Shown here piece after piece: positions 22,941 through 35,390 of a stretch of 64,000 nucleotides of DNA. The position numbers and the translations under genes are program-made. The notes under the pieces were generated by a model. It saw only the letters and a list, made by a program, of their open reading frames with translations, did not search any database and was not told the origin of the DNA. The stretch is from Myxocyprinus asiaticus (taxonomy: Eukaryota; Chordata; Actinopteri; Cypriniformes; Catostomidae), in NCBI RefSeq assembly GCF_019703515.2, contig NC_059349.1:25020744-25084743 (forward strand), in the 5' to 3' direction. Each line of letters begins with the position of its first letter. Position 1 is the stretch's first letter.

Positions 22941-23818
22941 TAATTAAATCACTGCATTTTGCTCTTTAATAATCGTACAGGGCCACATAACCAAAGTCTT
23001 ATCCGGAGGTGTGAAACTACTATCAGAAACACACATCAAAATAAAAATGCTGGACGTAACATAATTATATTACTACTATATAGTAAAATGTAATTTTTAC
23101 TGTAATAATAATAATAATCATTATTATTATTATATTCATGTAATATGTCTCATGCAAGAGTGCTGTACTGTACGTACTGAATGGAATTTTTCATCAGTGT
23201 TTTTATTTATAATGTGATGCTCTGTTGTGCAGCACTTTATTTGACAAATATAAGACCAATGTTGTGCTTAAGACTTTGCTTTGAGGATCTTTACTGAAGC
23301 ACCTCAGTTGATAAAAACAAAAATGCAATGATATGTTGAAGTAATTGTTCTATTTTCATTTTATTAAAGGTTTATGAATTTATTTGATTAGGCACCATAT
23401 TGATAATGAAATTGAATTAAACTTTAAAACATGAAATGGAAAATGTAGAATTTAGAAAAATAACAGATTTTTTACATGTATTATTTATATTGATAAATTT
23501 AATTTAGTTAAATAGGCTAAAGGAGTGTGTTCAATAGCATATTACCTATTTATTTTTTGGTATCGAAATTGGTATCGAGAATAATAAAATTTTACTGGTG
23601 GAACCAACTACTGAAATGTTGGTATTGTGACAACCCTAGTCTCTGGTATAATAGTAACCAGATGATAAGAATTCAGAATGTCCAAGAATTCATACAATTC
23701 CTGCTCAGAATGCCCCAATTCAATTTGGTCCTCAAGATACTCTAAACAGTATTTAGTCAGGACTTGAACTCTGCAAGTCCCCTTGCAAAAACAGGTTCAT
23801 GGCACACCCAGTAGGCAT
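22941..23818. other. Intergenic, AT-rich
   Basis: AT-rich with an (AAT/ATT)n inverted pair near 23104-23133. No gene recognised. Confidence 0.5.
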
Positions 23819-23911
23819 CCAGGTAAAGCTATTATGTCTGCTGGAGTTGAGTCTCTTTTATAATTACTTCTATAGAGACTCAACTACAGTAGATATTATA
23901 GCTTTACCTGG
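23819..23911. other. Long near-perfect hairpin
   Basis: CCAGGTAAAGCTATTATG opens the left arm and the right arm closes with ATAGCTTTACCTGG. The two 37-nt arms pair with two mismatches and two G-T pairs, around a 19-nt loop near 23856-23874. The size and loop are compatible with a microRNA precursor, but a small MITE could also make this. It lies about 3.8 kb beyond the FBXL7 stop codon, in the direction of FBXL7 transcription. Confidence 0.6.
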
Positions 23912-24285
23912 ACCTCAAGAGGCAGGACATTTTCAGCCAAAAGATTATTAAAACAGTACACAAAAACTTTTAAAATACCAAGTTAAAATATTGAGTTAGA
24001 CATGTAGCCTACCATGGTAATTTGAAATGTAAATACCATAGTACATGAATATTGTACTCAATCATTACTTTAGTTACATGTTGTGGATTTGCTGTCATAG
24101 CTGACACTGGCAATCTTTCAATAAGTTTTTACAAACCTCAGTACTCAATGGGAGCGATCGTTACCTTTAAATGTTTATGCCATTTAACAGAATGTGTTGT
24201 TATTCAGGTAAGTTGCCGTTATAATGGTTGCTTGCTATAATGCACCTGTATTCCAGTAAAGTCAGTATTGCCACCATCTGTGTCT

Positions 24286-24745
24286 TGGTGGCATCTTCAG
24301 GGGAAGAGAAGGCCACATATCCACAGCCCTGGCTCTTTTTGCCCTCCATAATTACTAACGCACCTGTGATGTTCCCAAATGGAGATAACATAGAGTGGAG
24401 TTCCTCACTGCTCACACTGTATGGCAGACTGTGCACATACAGACTCACTCCAGAGAGACTGATCTTGTTGTGTGTCTCTCTTCTCTCTCCCATTTCTTAG
24501 CCTGTGGCTGGCCTGGCACCATACGGTTCTCATGCGCTTGCCCAATAGCCACCCAAACCTCAGACCGCTCATTGTTTGAGCAGCGTCAGCGTAGTGCTCA
24601 AAGGTGACTTAGCCATTCCCTGAGGACGGTTGGTCTCCCCGTGTTTGCACACCCGCACAGAACGGATTGGACTGAATGGACTGAAGTTCTTGATCAGCAA
24701 GTCTTCGGTCATTTTGGGATGTAGTCCTCCTATGGACAAAGATCC
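24286..24745 (-). pseudogene. Intronless RRM relic resembling poly(A)-binding protein
   Basis: Two RNA-recognition motifs on the minus strand. The first (from 24745) reads SLSIGGLHPKMTEDLLIKNF then SPIRSVRVCK, like RRM1 of cytoplasmic poly(A)-binding protein. The second (24451 to 24286) reads GVSLYVHSLPYSVSSEELHS, LSPFGNIT, and RNP1-like GCGYVAFSSPEDATK, closest to RRM4. The linker and the end of the first RRM are in shifted frames (an FEHYADAAQ-like block is out of frame near 24600). No splice sites separate the parts. I read it as a decayed retrocopy; a diverged two-RRM gene is the alternative. Confidence 0.6.
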
Positions 24746-24895
24746 TGGCTGGTTGCTGCCAAAAACCTGTTTGCATGAAGTGGCTATTGTTCCACTGTAT
24801 ACAAACAGAGATTCTTCAAAAAGTGCAGTAACAAAAGCTATACTTGCAGCTGAAGTGTACAAGTCAATCAAATGATGATAAACTAAAGGGTTCAA

Positions 24896-27642
24896 CTACT
24901 TTTATAGGCTGCAACTTGTACATTCAACATTCCACAGACTCATGGGTCATTATGACATCACAATGAAGAGTTCCATTCTTTTATATACGTTCATTACAGC
25001 TATTCAGCTATAAAAAACATCAACTTTAAGTTCAGATAAACTGTACATTAAAAGAAATAAAACCCTTGGAAGTATATTTTAGGCTTAAATTGATAGTGAG
25101 CGAGTTTGCACAATGCATAATTGTGCATCACCAAACAAAAATAGGGGGATTCACAACATGAAATAAAACCATTAGCATAAATGACAATAAAATAAAATAA
25201 AAAAAAAAAACAGGCCCCAATTAATAATATAAATGAATACATGTAAATATAAAACTTAGTTATAAAATATTAAAATAATAAATTAAAGTTTAATATTTTT
25301 AAAGGCCTCGAAAAGAAAGAAGTATTAATTAAAAAGTTTGTTGAAAGTGATAATTTTTATTTTAAAATTAATAATGAAAATTCTCTCATTATTTATTTAT
25401 TATTTCTTCTGGAGAACACAAACAAAGATTTTTAGAAGAATATCTCAGCTCTGTTGGTCCATACAATGCAAGTGAATGGTGATCAGACTTTTGAAGCTCC
25501 AAAAATCACATAAAAGCCACATTAAAGTAATCCATAAGACTCCAGTGGTTAAATTCATGTCTTCAGAAGCGATATGTGTGGGTGAGAAACAGATCAATAT
25601 TTACAGTAAGTGTTTCTTACTATAAATCTCCACTTTCACTTTCAAATTTAAAGTAAAATTGGAGATTTATGGTAAAAAAAAAAAAAAGGGACATAAATAT
25701 TGATCTGTTTTTCACTTCATTTTAACCTCCTTGTAAATGCCTTAATGCGGATGCAACACCTAGTGTTCAAACCCTGCCACTGGTCTTACCGTACACCACG
25801 CAGAGAAGAGGAAAAAAGGACGAGAAACGAGGCCAAATTTAAATGTTCTGTCATCAGACAATTTTACGCCTTCTCAGTGGTCACAATCATGTTGCTTTTG
25901 GACACTAATTCAAGTTAGCAGGGGTGGCACCAGCGAATTTTGATTGCTGGTGCTGAAGAGGTGCTAAATCATTGACAGTCACTAAATATGTGCAAAACCC
26001 GGCATGGCCAAGCGATTTTATTAATATCAGTTTGCACGTGGTGACAACAGAAGTGACATTCCTATGCTGCAGCCTCAATAAAACAGGCAAAAACTTTCAG
26101 GGGTGTTTTCAGCTTTTTACAGTACTGTCTGAAGCACAGGTACAGCAAAACAGTGTATCCTTATTGGGGGTCTGGGGACATGCTCCCCTGGGAGAAACCT
26201 TTTGCAAAAATGGCACTAAAGCATTTAATTCTGGTGACTTTAAGAGCAGCATTTTTACCTTTTAACAAGTATATATCTTGTGTAGCAATTAATGTAACTA
26301 CGGGCTACAAAACATTGCTAAAAGACTTATTCACACAGCACATCCAGCACTAGTTAAAGTTTCTCAAAATCAGGTACCTTTGCACAAAAAAATAGCCTGC
26401 TGTGGCAGGACCATGGTGTTGTTATGATATCAGATGGTAATACTGCGGTGCATTGACGTACACCATGGTGTTTACGTAGTACTCCAATGTATACATGTAA
26501 AAAAAACATGCAATGATACTTTTTGATACCTGTTTGGTTGGAAAAATGGCCTTGAGTTGTTCAAAAGCTGCACACTTGGTAGAAGGGCTCTGGTTGTTAG
26601 ACATGAAGTTGGAGTGCGCTTAATACAATTTCAACAGTTAAGATTACCTCCTCATCTGCTCTGTGTATCATGACAGTAAATATTCCACTTGATTGTTTTC
26701 TGTTCTATTTATTTAATTTCTGTTTTTACGGGGTGAGAAACGCTCCAAACAATACAGTGCGTGAGCTGTCTGAATGATTCGGACCATTTTGCTAAACCGT
26801 TTGACTTGTTCTTTGAAGGAATCGACTCAAATGTGTAATTGATTCGTAAATCGGGCATCGCTAGTTCTGATTTTAAACAGGCGACAGAAATACAGTACAC
26901 ACAATATGATTCCTAAAATATTGTCAGGGAAAATGTTTCTTCATACAATCTTAATATAGAGGATAATCTGCTGGCTGTTATAAAACATTTGATGGTGGTG
27001 CTACAGACTTTCTTGGGGAGGCTGAAGCACATGCTAGCCCCTCCCTAGTGCTGCCTCTGCAAGTTAGCTACACAAAAGTAAACATCGCAATTCTCTTTAA
27101 TATGGCTTAGACCTCTTTACTCCACTGTGGTCTTCCTTTGTTAAACACCTGAAACACGCAGCATTGACCATTACAAAGGTAAACGTCACTGTGAAAATGG
27201 CACTGTTTGGTCATTTTCCTTGGAAATAAAACCAAGATAGAAACCAATAATTAGGCTTACATGATGAAACACAAAGCTCAACATTCAGAACAGAGATTTA
27301 AAATGTATTTTAAAAAAAATCAATTGTAGACCACTGTAGTCACATATCCTGTAAAATGTGTCTAGTTAGAATTCCGGTTAACGTCCCATCATTTCAAAGC
27401 ATCAACAAAGTGCATTCCTGGTAATTCATTGCTTGAAATGTCCTTTGAAAAAAACAAAACCAAAAAACACACTTCTATACACGTTAAATGTAATACAATC
27501 TGGCATAGGCAAGATGAGTAATCCAAAAATATAAGTGAATAAAAACATAAATAAATGGATTAAAAACAAAATTCTTTGATAAGATTACTCCCAACCATGC
27601 AAAATTAAATGCAAAGGTGCAGCAGTGGAAATCTCCTCTACG
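24896..27642. other. FBXL7 downstream / possible 3' UTR, no other gene
   Basis: AT-rich sequence with several minus-strand AATAAA words. Part may be FBXL7 3' UTR. It contains the degenerate foldback element at 25371-25722. Open frames are short and unrecognised. Confidence 0.45.
25371..25722. mobile_element. Angel-type foldback element, degenerate
   Basis: Has the typical blocks (aatgaaaattctctcatt, tacaatgcaagtgaatggt, tttgaagctccaaaaatcac, gtgagaaacagatcaatatt) and an inverted copy of the central part (ggagatttatggta against tactataaatctcc). The right arm is incomplete and the termini are eroded. Confidence 0.65.
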
Positions 27643-27723
27643 TTTATTTAGCAGAGAAGTCACTGCCGCTGGTCAAAAGAGATTATCTTCCCAAATCCTT
27701 CAACAATCCCATATTTATAGCTC

Positions 27724-28460
27724 TTAGAAAAAGGCTGGATTGGTATGCTCAATAACACAGCGTTTACAATGACGTTTGACAAAGTGCAGAGCCTCCAGTG
27801 GCACATCACAGTCCTGTACATTCAGCAGCTGAAGGTCAAAGCAGTTTGCCGCCACTACTTGCAGCCCACGGCCTGTAATACTTTCGCATGTCTTCAGACT
27901 GAGTCTTTTCAGGTTGAAACAGTTTAGTGCAAGCTGCTCCAGGCCTGCGTCTGACACCAAAGGGCACTTCCCAATGTCCAGGGACTTTAATTTGGGGCAG
28001 TTTTTGGCAAGGTGCTCAATGCCGTGGTCCGTTAGTCCCTCACAGCCACGAGCATTCAGGTAACGCAGTCTGATGCAGTATTTTGCTATGTAACGCACGC
28101 CCACGTCAGTGATGCGGCCGCAGTGCGCTATGCTGAGGTAACGCAGACGGCCCTCTAGTTTTGCAATCTCCCGCAGGCCAAAGTCACTGACGAAGCGGCA
28201 GTCGCTGACACTGAGTTCGCGCACAGATGGGCAGTAGATGACCAAGAAACGCAGACCCTCATCAGTCAGGCGCACACAGCGGCGTAGGTAGAGGTGAGTG
28301 AGCTGAGTACAATGGGCGGCAATGGTGTGCAGGCCTTCGTCCTCCAAAGCAAAACAGTCCGTCATGTCAAGATAGCGGATGGAGATCTGCTGACCGTGAA
28401 GAGGGGAGAGTTTGACTGAAACGTCCCGAGTTAGACTTATGCAGGTTACCTTAGAGCACC
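27724..28460 (-). CDS. fbxl7: FBXL7 last coding exon (leucine-rich repeats, C-terminus)
   Basis: Final coding exon of F-box and leucine-rich repeat protein 7, the substrate-recognition subunit of an SCF (SKP1-CUL1-F-box) ubiquitin ligase. About 245 residues are a run of cysteine-containing leucine-rich repeats of the FBXL type, with recurring LRYLSIAHCGRITDVG-like units; these form the curved substrate-binding solenoid. The protein ends in HTNPAFF followed by TAA at 27724-27726, which is the vertebrate FBXL7 C-terminus. The acceptor is a pyrimidine-rich stretch ending in AG at 28461-28462. The first base pair of the exon completes the Gly codon begun in the preceding exon, giving LDVSG-CSKVTC across the junction exactly as in FBXL7. 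The frame is fully open, so the exon looks functional. A possible AATAAA lies 76 nt past the stop (27643-27648, minus strand), but the true 3' end could be much further down. Identity is very secure. Confidence 0.97.
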
Positions 28461-28604
28461 CTACAGAGAACAATGAGAGGAAAGAATATTACAGCATAAA
28501 ACAATTATCAACTTCATCTGCACTGTTCAGTGCAAACATGTGTACTAAGAACTTAAATAAATAACTTGTATAAAGAGATTATAACTTATATAGAGAAAAA
28601 AAAT

Positions 28605-28650
28605 TTCATTTAGCAGACGCTTTTATCCAAAGCAACTTACAAATGAGGAA
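28605..28650. repeat. Widespread teleost repeat motif
   Basis: tcatttagcagacgctttta followed by tccaaagcaacttaca is a highly dispersed word of fish genomes, found at the 3' end of LINE2-related SINEs. Only this short part is recognisable here. Confidence 0.5.
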
Positions 28651-28851
28651 TACAGCAAAAGCAATTCGTCCTAAAAAGGCAATAACATGAGAAGTGCTAC
28701 AAAACAAAGAAAGTGGTGAAAGAATGGATTTAGAATTTTTATTTTTATTTTTTTGGGGGGTCAAGTGCTCACGAAAGAGATGCATCTATAGATGTTTCTT
28801 GAAAGTAGTAAAAGAATCAGCTGCTCAGGTGAAGTTCATAAGGTCGAGAGA

Positions 28852-29389
28852 TACACTACCGGTCAAAAGTTTTGAAACACTTACTCATTCTTTATTATAA
28901 TTTTTTTCTTCACATTTTAGAATAATAGTAAAGTCATCAAAACTATGGAATAACATAAATGGAACTATGGGAATTATGTTGTGACTAAACAAAATCCAAA
29001 ATAAATAAAAACTATGTTATATTTTAGCATCTTCAAAGTAGTCACCATTTGCCAAGAATTTGCAGACATGTACTCTTGACATGTTCTCAACCAACTTCTT
29101 GAGATATCACCCTGGGATGCTTTTTAAACAGTATTGAAGGAGTTCTCATCTATGTTGGGCACTTATTGGCTGCTTTTCTTTATTATTTGGTCCAAGTCAT
29201 CAATTTCAAAACTTTTTTTTTAATAAAATTTTAGTTTTGTAATGAAATAAATTAATATGGTGGCACAATTATATTTTTGTCTACAAAACTAATTTCAAAC
29301 ATTTAAGCATACGCCTTCAGATCAAAAGATTTTTAAGATCATGAGAAACATTTCAGTCAAGTGTTTCAAAGCTTTTGACCGGTAGTGTA
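28852..29389. mobile_element. Tc1/mariner-type MITE in FBXL7 intron
   Basis: Ends CACTACCGGTCAAAAGTTTT and, inverted, aaaagcttttgaccggtagt, with TA on both sides; about 535 bp. The interior retains AT-rich sequence with no usable transposase. Confidence 0.85.
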
Positions 29390-32054
29390 TATAGAAAACT
29401 TAAATCAGGGTTCCCACTCTTTTCAAGCCACACTTTTCCAGGACATTGCCAGAACCCAATGTGCCCAATGTGTAATATTTAAGCAAAAACTCACGAGAGG
29501 TCATGATGTATATTGTGGTTCTAAGGGGTCAAGCCCAGAAGGGGAGGAGCCCCTTTTGTTTTCATTAGTTTTCTTATTATTAGTTTAAATAGGATTTTTT
29601 TGAGTGAGGTAATTAACCCATTTTAAACCGATTCATTTTGCCAGTGTTCAGTACGCAGCTCAAGCGGGGGAATTCTAAAAACAGATGTTTCTCTAGCTGT
29701 ATCTTGCACTGTTAATATCTTGACTTGCAGTATTATTTCTTTCTCGTCATATTTTCGACAAAAGTATGCTTTAATAAAATCATTTAATTATGCTCATGAT
29801 CAGGGCCATCCCAAGCAAAGGCGACCGCACCGGTTGCACAGCCCTTAGGATGGTCTTTTTTTTGTCTCGTATTTGTTATCGTTGACGAAACAAAATACAA
29901 ATTATTCGCCAACAAATGTTTTCATCAGTGATTTAATTGACAAGATTAACACTGCACGTAACATAAACCTTGTTAGCGCCACATTTCCAATGGCCGGTCA
30001 CTTTAGACCGGGAACACCATTGGTGTAACAAAGTGAAATAAAACCAACAAAACTGTAATGATCTAAGTGAACAAAGTCATGGAATTTCATTCCAACTGGA
30101 TAAAATAAACTACAGTTTTCAGAAAAAACAAAACAAAAAGTTAATTGGTCAGTTTTAACCGGAATACAATATAAGGGTTAAGGAGGAAAAAAAAGGTACT
30201 GTGCAGTTACATTTTTATTCCCAGAGGAACAAAACATAAATGTACTTTTTAAAGGTATGCAATAAGTCATTATGGCAATTATGTACCCAAACATGTTAAA
30301 ACACTTGAGGGTACTACCCCATTGACTGCCCTTGTGCCTTAAAAAAGTACTTTTTTCCCTAAGAGTGTGGAGATAAATTAATTCTGTAATTGTTTAAATA
30401 TTATGGAAAGAAAAAATGCAAAAAAAAAAAAAAAAGAAAAAGAAAACTCTACAAAAATTCTTCAGAACCATTTGTATGTGATGTTGCAATTGATTCTTAA
30501 CATAATTTATTTTCATGTTTGTAGATGCATGTGAAAAGAAATATCAAATGTGTAATTTTGGAACAGAAATCCCAAAAGACAATTGTAAGAAAGCCTTTAT
30601 GTAATATGTGCCATCTGAGAAACATACGTACTCTGCTCTCTGGTCTTCACCCCTTTCATCTGCTTTAACATATTAAAAACTAACATCAAACTCACAGAAA
30701 AGATTTAACAGTAAAACTACAGCTGAAGGTAATTGCAGAATATTTGAAAAACTATGGAAATGGCAGGAGAGGGTCGAGAGACATCTGAAATGAGTTATTT
30801 CATGAAGTTTGGGGGATGGTATCTAACCATGTCTCCTTTAGGAGAAGACAGAAAATGCAGAGCTCAAGTCCGACAGCAGAGGGACTGCAGCCGAACCTTT
30901 GTATTCACACAGGGAAAACAGCAATGTGCTCAAACAGGAAGTGCAGAGCAGGAAGTTGGAAATAAAACACCAGGGAAGGGGCTTGAGGACATAAAGGGCT
31001 ATTATTTTCTGACATTCACATTTGCTGAATTGTAAACCCCTGTATGGTCCTTTGTGAAATGTAAGACAATTGAAACAAAAACCAGACAAAAGATTGCCAG
31101 TTAAAGACAAAGACAACCATACAAAACAACATTTTGTAAATGTCACAACAAAACTGTTCGCTGCTATTTGGAAATCTATAGGACAAAAATATTAATATTA
31201 AGGGTAATTTAAAAGGTTTAAACATTTGAAAAGCAACTGAATACCCTACCTGTACTACTTACAGCAATACGTTTACCCAAAATACTGTCGATCATTCAAT
31301 GACCTATAATTCTCTAAATTAGCGCAGCAGACTTTCCCAAAGCACCTTAAAAGTCAGAGGTCCTGGTTCTGCTTAGGCTTATGTTTCTTTTGGGAAGTAT
31401 AGAAAGCACAGACAGAATGCCAGAGCTATTAATACCTTTTCCAGCTTTTCAAGAGGAAGTCCTGGACAATTCAGAATACTCTGTGAGTGAAAAAAACTCA
31501 GCTGTCTTCTGTGCTAGACAACAAAGCAGGTGAAGCACTCAGGCTGTTGGCTTTGAGTCAGGAAGCAATTTAAACAGTTTAATAAAAATCCCTCTCAGAG
31601 GTTGGATTTTCAGAGGTTAGTTTGTAGACTGACAGAGCTACATGCCGACCTAAGTCACATGTTACATTGACGATTTAAAATGTAATTTAATCATGAAAAG
31701 TAAAGCATTTCAAATATTTTATTATTTAATCTTGCTGTGCCATATCTGTAACCATGTGTGAAAAAGGCAATTAGACAAAAAGGCATATTATCAACACGTC
31801 CTTACTTCTAATAATTAAGTTCGGCATTGATAACAATAATTATTAATAAGAATTAGAAAATATCATACTCTTTTTTTCCTTAGCTACAGACATACAGTCC
31901 CTCTAAGGTTGTCAGTAAGAGAAAAAAACAATTGTTGAGCCCTCATGATGCCCCATTTTGAAAATATTGACATTATTTCACATCTTATGATTATTACTAA
32001 AGTAAGTAAATAATGTACATTTTAGCCAGCACAGCTATGAGCTCTTGAAGTCAG
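29390..32054. other. FBXL7 intron sequence, no gene
   Basis: Includes a hAT-like start (cagggttcccactctttt near 29406) without a visible matching end, and A-rich runs at 30181-30195 and 30419-30445. No exon-like frame. Confidence 0.5.
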
Positions 32055-32756
32055 TAAGTGGGTATTAAGACTTGGTCACTTCATGTGTTTTTACTGATTG
32101 AGTTGTTATCCGATTGAATAAGCATATTCCATATACACTTGGCCTCATAAATGTGTCTCTGCCAAACAGATAAATCTGATCTTCAATTCCCGCGCTATAT
32201 GCAAATACAAAATAGTTCACTTCTGTGAAAATGCTAATGCTGAGCAGCGAATTTAAAAGATGTGATTTATTATTTAATTCCAACTGACTTTGCCCAGTGC
32301 GCGTGTCTGTGTGCGCACTGTGTATTTTTCCCCTCTAGGCTTGTTGTAGTTCAGAAATGTCCATGCGTGTCAGCTGCGCTCATTGTCAGTGTTTCAGTTT
32401 CTTCAGCGATCTGCATTAAATCAATGAAGAAAAAAGTTCAGTCTCTCCTACAACGTGCACCTGTTTCTTGACTTGTTATTATTTATTGTGCGACCTGAGC
32501 CCCGTGCAAATACTCTATAGCAGCTGTTATTTTTCACATTTACCCTATGCTGACATAGCGCTGTTTGGGTGGAGTAGAATTAACATATGTAGCTTGAACA
32601 ACCAGATGCATTTACACTTGACCGAGTTTCGAATAGAATGCATCTTTATATTGTCTCGAATCCATCTTGGAGGGCATTTACACTTGGTCTTTTCATGATC
32701 ATATAGCTATCCGATCAGTAAAACGCATGAAGTGACCAAGTTTAAATACCCCCTTA
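32055..32756. mobile_element. Palindromic MITE, about 700 bp
   Basis: Left end taagtgggtattaagacttg then gtcacttcatg; right end catgaagtgaccaagtttaa then ataccccctta. The terminal 55 bp or so are inverted copies with about 80 percent identity. Interior non-coding. Confidence 0.7.
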
Positions 32757-33948
32757 ATGTATGTGTGGTTAAACAAGTCTCAAAGGCATCAGAATGGGGA
32801 AACGGAGACTATTACAATTACTATTACTATCACTATTATTACTATTGGCAATTAGGAAACATTTTAAGACTGTTCACACACTTGATTCAATTACTTGATC
32901 TTATGCTGCCTTCACGTGCTATCGGAATTTTCATAAATACAAGTTTCCCAAATTAAGAGATAATTTTGATACCAGAGTTTCCAAGATGGGAGGAGTCGTA
33001 AACTTTCAACATAGCAGAGGAGACTACGGTTTCTGTAGTGAATGACAGGTTTTATTAATTTACCTAAATACAGCTAATTCTTAGCGCTTGCTGTTTTGGT
33101 CATATTCATTTTTGTATATCAGCAACCATTTGATGCATGTTGTAAATCTTTACACCATGAAAATAGCTTGTATTTGCCCAAAATTCCACTATCGTCAGCA
33201 AGCTAACTGAGTAATATGTATTATGGTGTCAAAATAAAAGTTCTTCAAGAAATATGTATGACTGAACCTGGCGTTGTCCATGTTTCCTGTTCTTTCCAAC
33301 AACGCACTTGAACGTGACATACTGGTAATTATCACTTCAGAAGTGGGAAGTAGGATAAAATCCAATACACATGAAGGCAGCATTAGTCCAAGTTCGATTC
33401 CTCCGCCCTCCCCCTGGCTCCGTCTGTTTTCACATTGCGCTATTTGTGTCCGAACCGCTGCATGTGTGCATCATCAATGTAAGTACCATTGTGAGTACTA
33501 ATGGCAGTTCTATCCCATTATTGCTATGACCAACTCAGGGGGAGAAGATGCTGATTTCACTGTGTTTTTAAAGTGTTTGTCCTTTTGGATTCACCACCAA
33601 AACCTTGGATACATTGCAAGAGATGCAAAGAACTTGAGCCGCTCTCCAAAGGCAATTTAATAGGAGACAAGCCACTATTAGAAATGTATTATATTAAAAT
33701 AAATGTGACCAGGAGCATGCAAAGATGCAAATTATATGTCATTATTAGCGGTTCACTTTCCTGAGATAGGATGGATTGCTTTCATACCAATTGCATTTAC
33801 AGGTACCGTACCCCAGACCACCTTTTCAAGCAAAGTAGTGCACAAAAACTCTCTAAGATGTGAAAATGCTCTAAGATGAAGTATTGCACTCTTCACCTGA
33901 TTTAAGAATAATAATAGTACAATCATACATTATCACTCAAGATGCATT
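32757..33948. other. FBXL7 intron sequence, no gene
   Basis: Unique-looking AT-rich sequence leading up to the donor site. No feature recognised. Confidence 0.5.
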
Positions 33949-33950
33949 AC

Positions 33951-34556
33951 CTGAAACATCCAGGTGTTCCAAGTTGGGGCAGCGTGACACTACTTCAAAC
34001 ACAGCCTCATTGGATACATTGTAACAGCCGGAAACCTCTAAGCGACGGAGTTCTGGACAGCACTGTGCCACTGTGTACAGTCCACGGTCAGTCAGCCTCC
34101 GACAGCCACTAACCACAACTGTCTCCAAGGTGAGACATACATTGGGGGTATCCTGGCAGAGTCTTCGAGTGAGAACCCGAAGAGCGCGGTCCACGTGTAG
34201 CACGTCTCCTGTCAGACGAATAGTCCTCCACAAGCGGGGGTCCCATGCCAAGTTGTACCAGCGACGGCATACACGGGCACAGCGGCACAGCTGGTTGGTG
34301 GGCAGGTGGGTGAAGATCTGTAGAAAGGCGTGGTCCGGGAGCATATCGATGGGTGCCCCCTGGTGGTCCTTTGGTTGCCGCAGGCTCCTCTGGGGGTGGG
34401 TGAGGGAGGTGGGGGGTGTGTGCACCATGGCAATAGTTTCTGTGCTGAAGGCAGATGAGGATGTAGAGGAGCCATTGAATATGGCAGGGGAAGAACAAGA
34501 GGGCAAAATCAGAGCTGGGCTTGGTGTGCTCACTGTTCGCATGCTAAGATCCGAGT
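33951..34556 (-). CDS. fbxl7: FBXL7 penultimate coding exon (F-box and first LRRs)
   Basis: Internal coding exon of 606 nt, phase 1 at both ends. It starts inside the Asp codon of DSDLSMRT. A low-complexity Ser/Thr/Pro segment follows, then the F-box at about 34207-34353 (PIDMLPDHAFLQIFTHLP, then LCRCARVCRRWYNLAWDPRL), which binds SKP1, and then the first leucine-rich repeats ending in NLEHLDVSG. The acceptor AG is at 34557-34558 behind a pyrimidine tract; the donor GT is at 33949-33950. From the F-box on, the sequence is nearly identical to mammalian FBXL7, while the Ser-rich segment before it varies. With the last exon this gives about 447 residues. The remembered mammalian protein (491 aa) has about 43 residues before this exon; I could not find them in the window, so they should lie beyond 64000. 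Confidence 0.97.
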
Positions 34557-34658
34557 CTGGAAGGAGCATAAGAGAAAAACAGAGAGAAACAGATGGAGAG
34601 GCAAAGGTTAGGTTTAGAAAATTGCTTTGCGCATTTAGTCAATATGAGACCAAAAGCA

Positions 34659-35247
34659 TTAAAGGAGCAATATGTAATATTAACATCAAGCGTTTAAAAT
34701 GGGTACTGCAGTCCTAATTCAAAATATTGGAGAGAGTTGTCTCCCCCGCCCCCTCCTCCCCAGACTAGAAGCTCACGTGGGTTGCCAGGTTGAGGACACG
34801 CAATACGAACGAGCAAACTGACAATGGCAAGTGACGAGCCTTACACTGTAAGTTGATCAGCTAATGTATATGTTTGCAATGTTTTTATTGTTTGCCAATT
34901 ATAAACCAGCTCATGTGGATTTTGTATAACTCTGTCAATGTCAGCTAGATGTACTGCTGGCTTCCAAGGCTGCGGTATGCTGTGTTTGCCCACTAACTTG
35001 TTTAAAATCTGGTAACCCGGGGTGTCGAAATACTATTGGGAAATGGGCAGTGGGTGGAATCACACAGGCCAAAACACAAACAGAAATTCTGGCCTGGAAT
35101 GGACATTTCAAAGTAGAATATACTGGCTGTAGCATTGTTTTCGGAGAAGCCAGTATTTCAACTTAGCATGATTCCTAAATCTCTGATAACATATTATGAT
35201 AATTTTATGCTTCAGTACAGGAAATATATTACATATCGCTGCTTTAA
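34659..35247. mobile_element. TTAA-flanked MITE just upstream of the F-box exon
   Basis: TTAA at 34659-34662 and 35244-35247. Ends aaaggagcaatatgtaatat and, inverted, attacatatcgctgcttt. About 590 bp with a GC-richer interior (34740-34850). It lies only 100 bp from the acceptor of the F-box exon. Confidence 0.75.
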
Positions 35248-35390
35248 AGTGAAACCTACTTGTAAATATCTTTGGGTTATCTTAATTTAATTGACATGTT
35301 ATTGATATCACTTGATATACTGAATTACTGAAACTTTTACTTTCAGAAAGTAAATCACCTTACTGTTTACACCATATTTATTTTAAACAA

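Larger units (their letters stand above)
28461..33950 (-). other. FBXL7 intron between the last two coding exons
   Basis: A 5,490 bp phase-1 intron with GT at 33949-33950 and AG at 28461-28462. It contains a Tc1-type MITE (28852-29389), a palindromic MITE (32055-32756), a short copy of a widespread teleost repeat motif (28605-28650) and simple A-rich runs. No further exon-like open frame is visible on either strand. Confidence 0.9.

Noticed and set aside
34073..34717. 214-codon plus-strand frame over the FBXL7 F-box exon
   Set aside because: Antisense shadow of a strongly conserved exon; no recognisable protein of its own.
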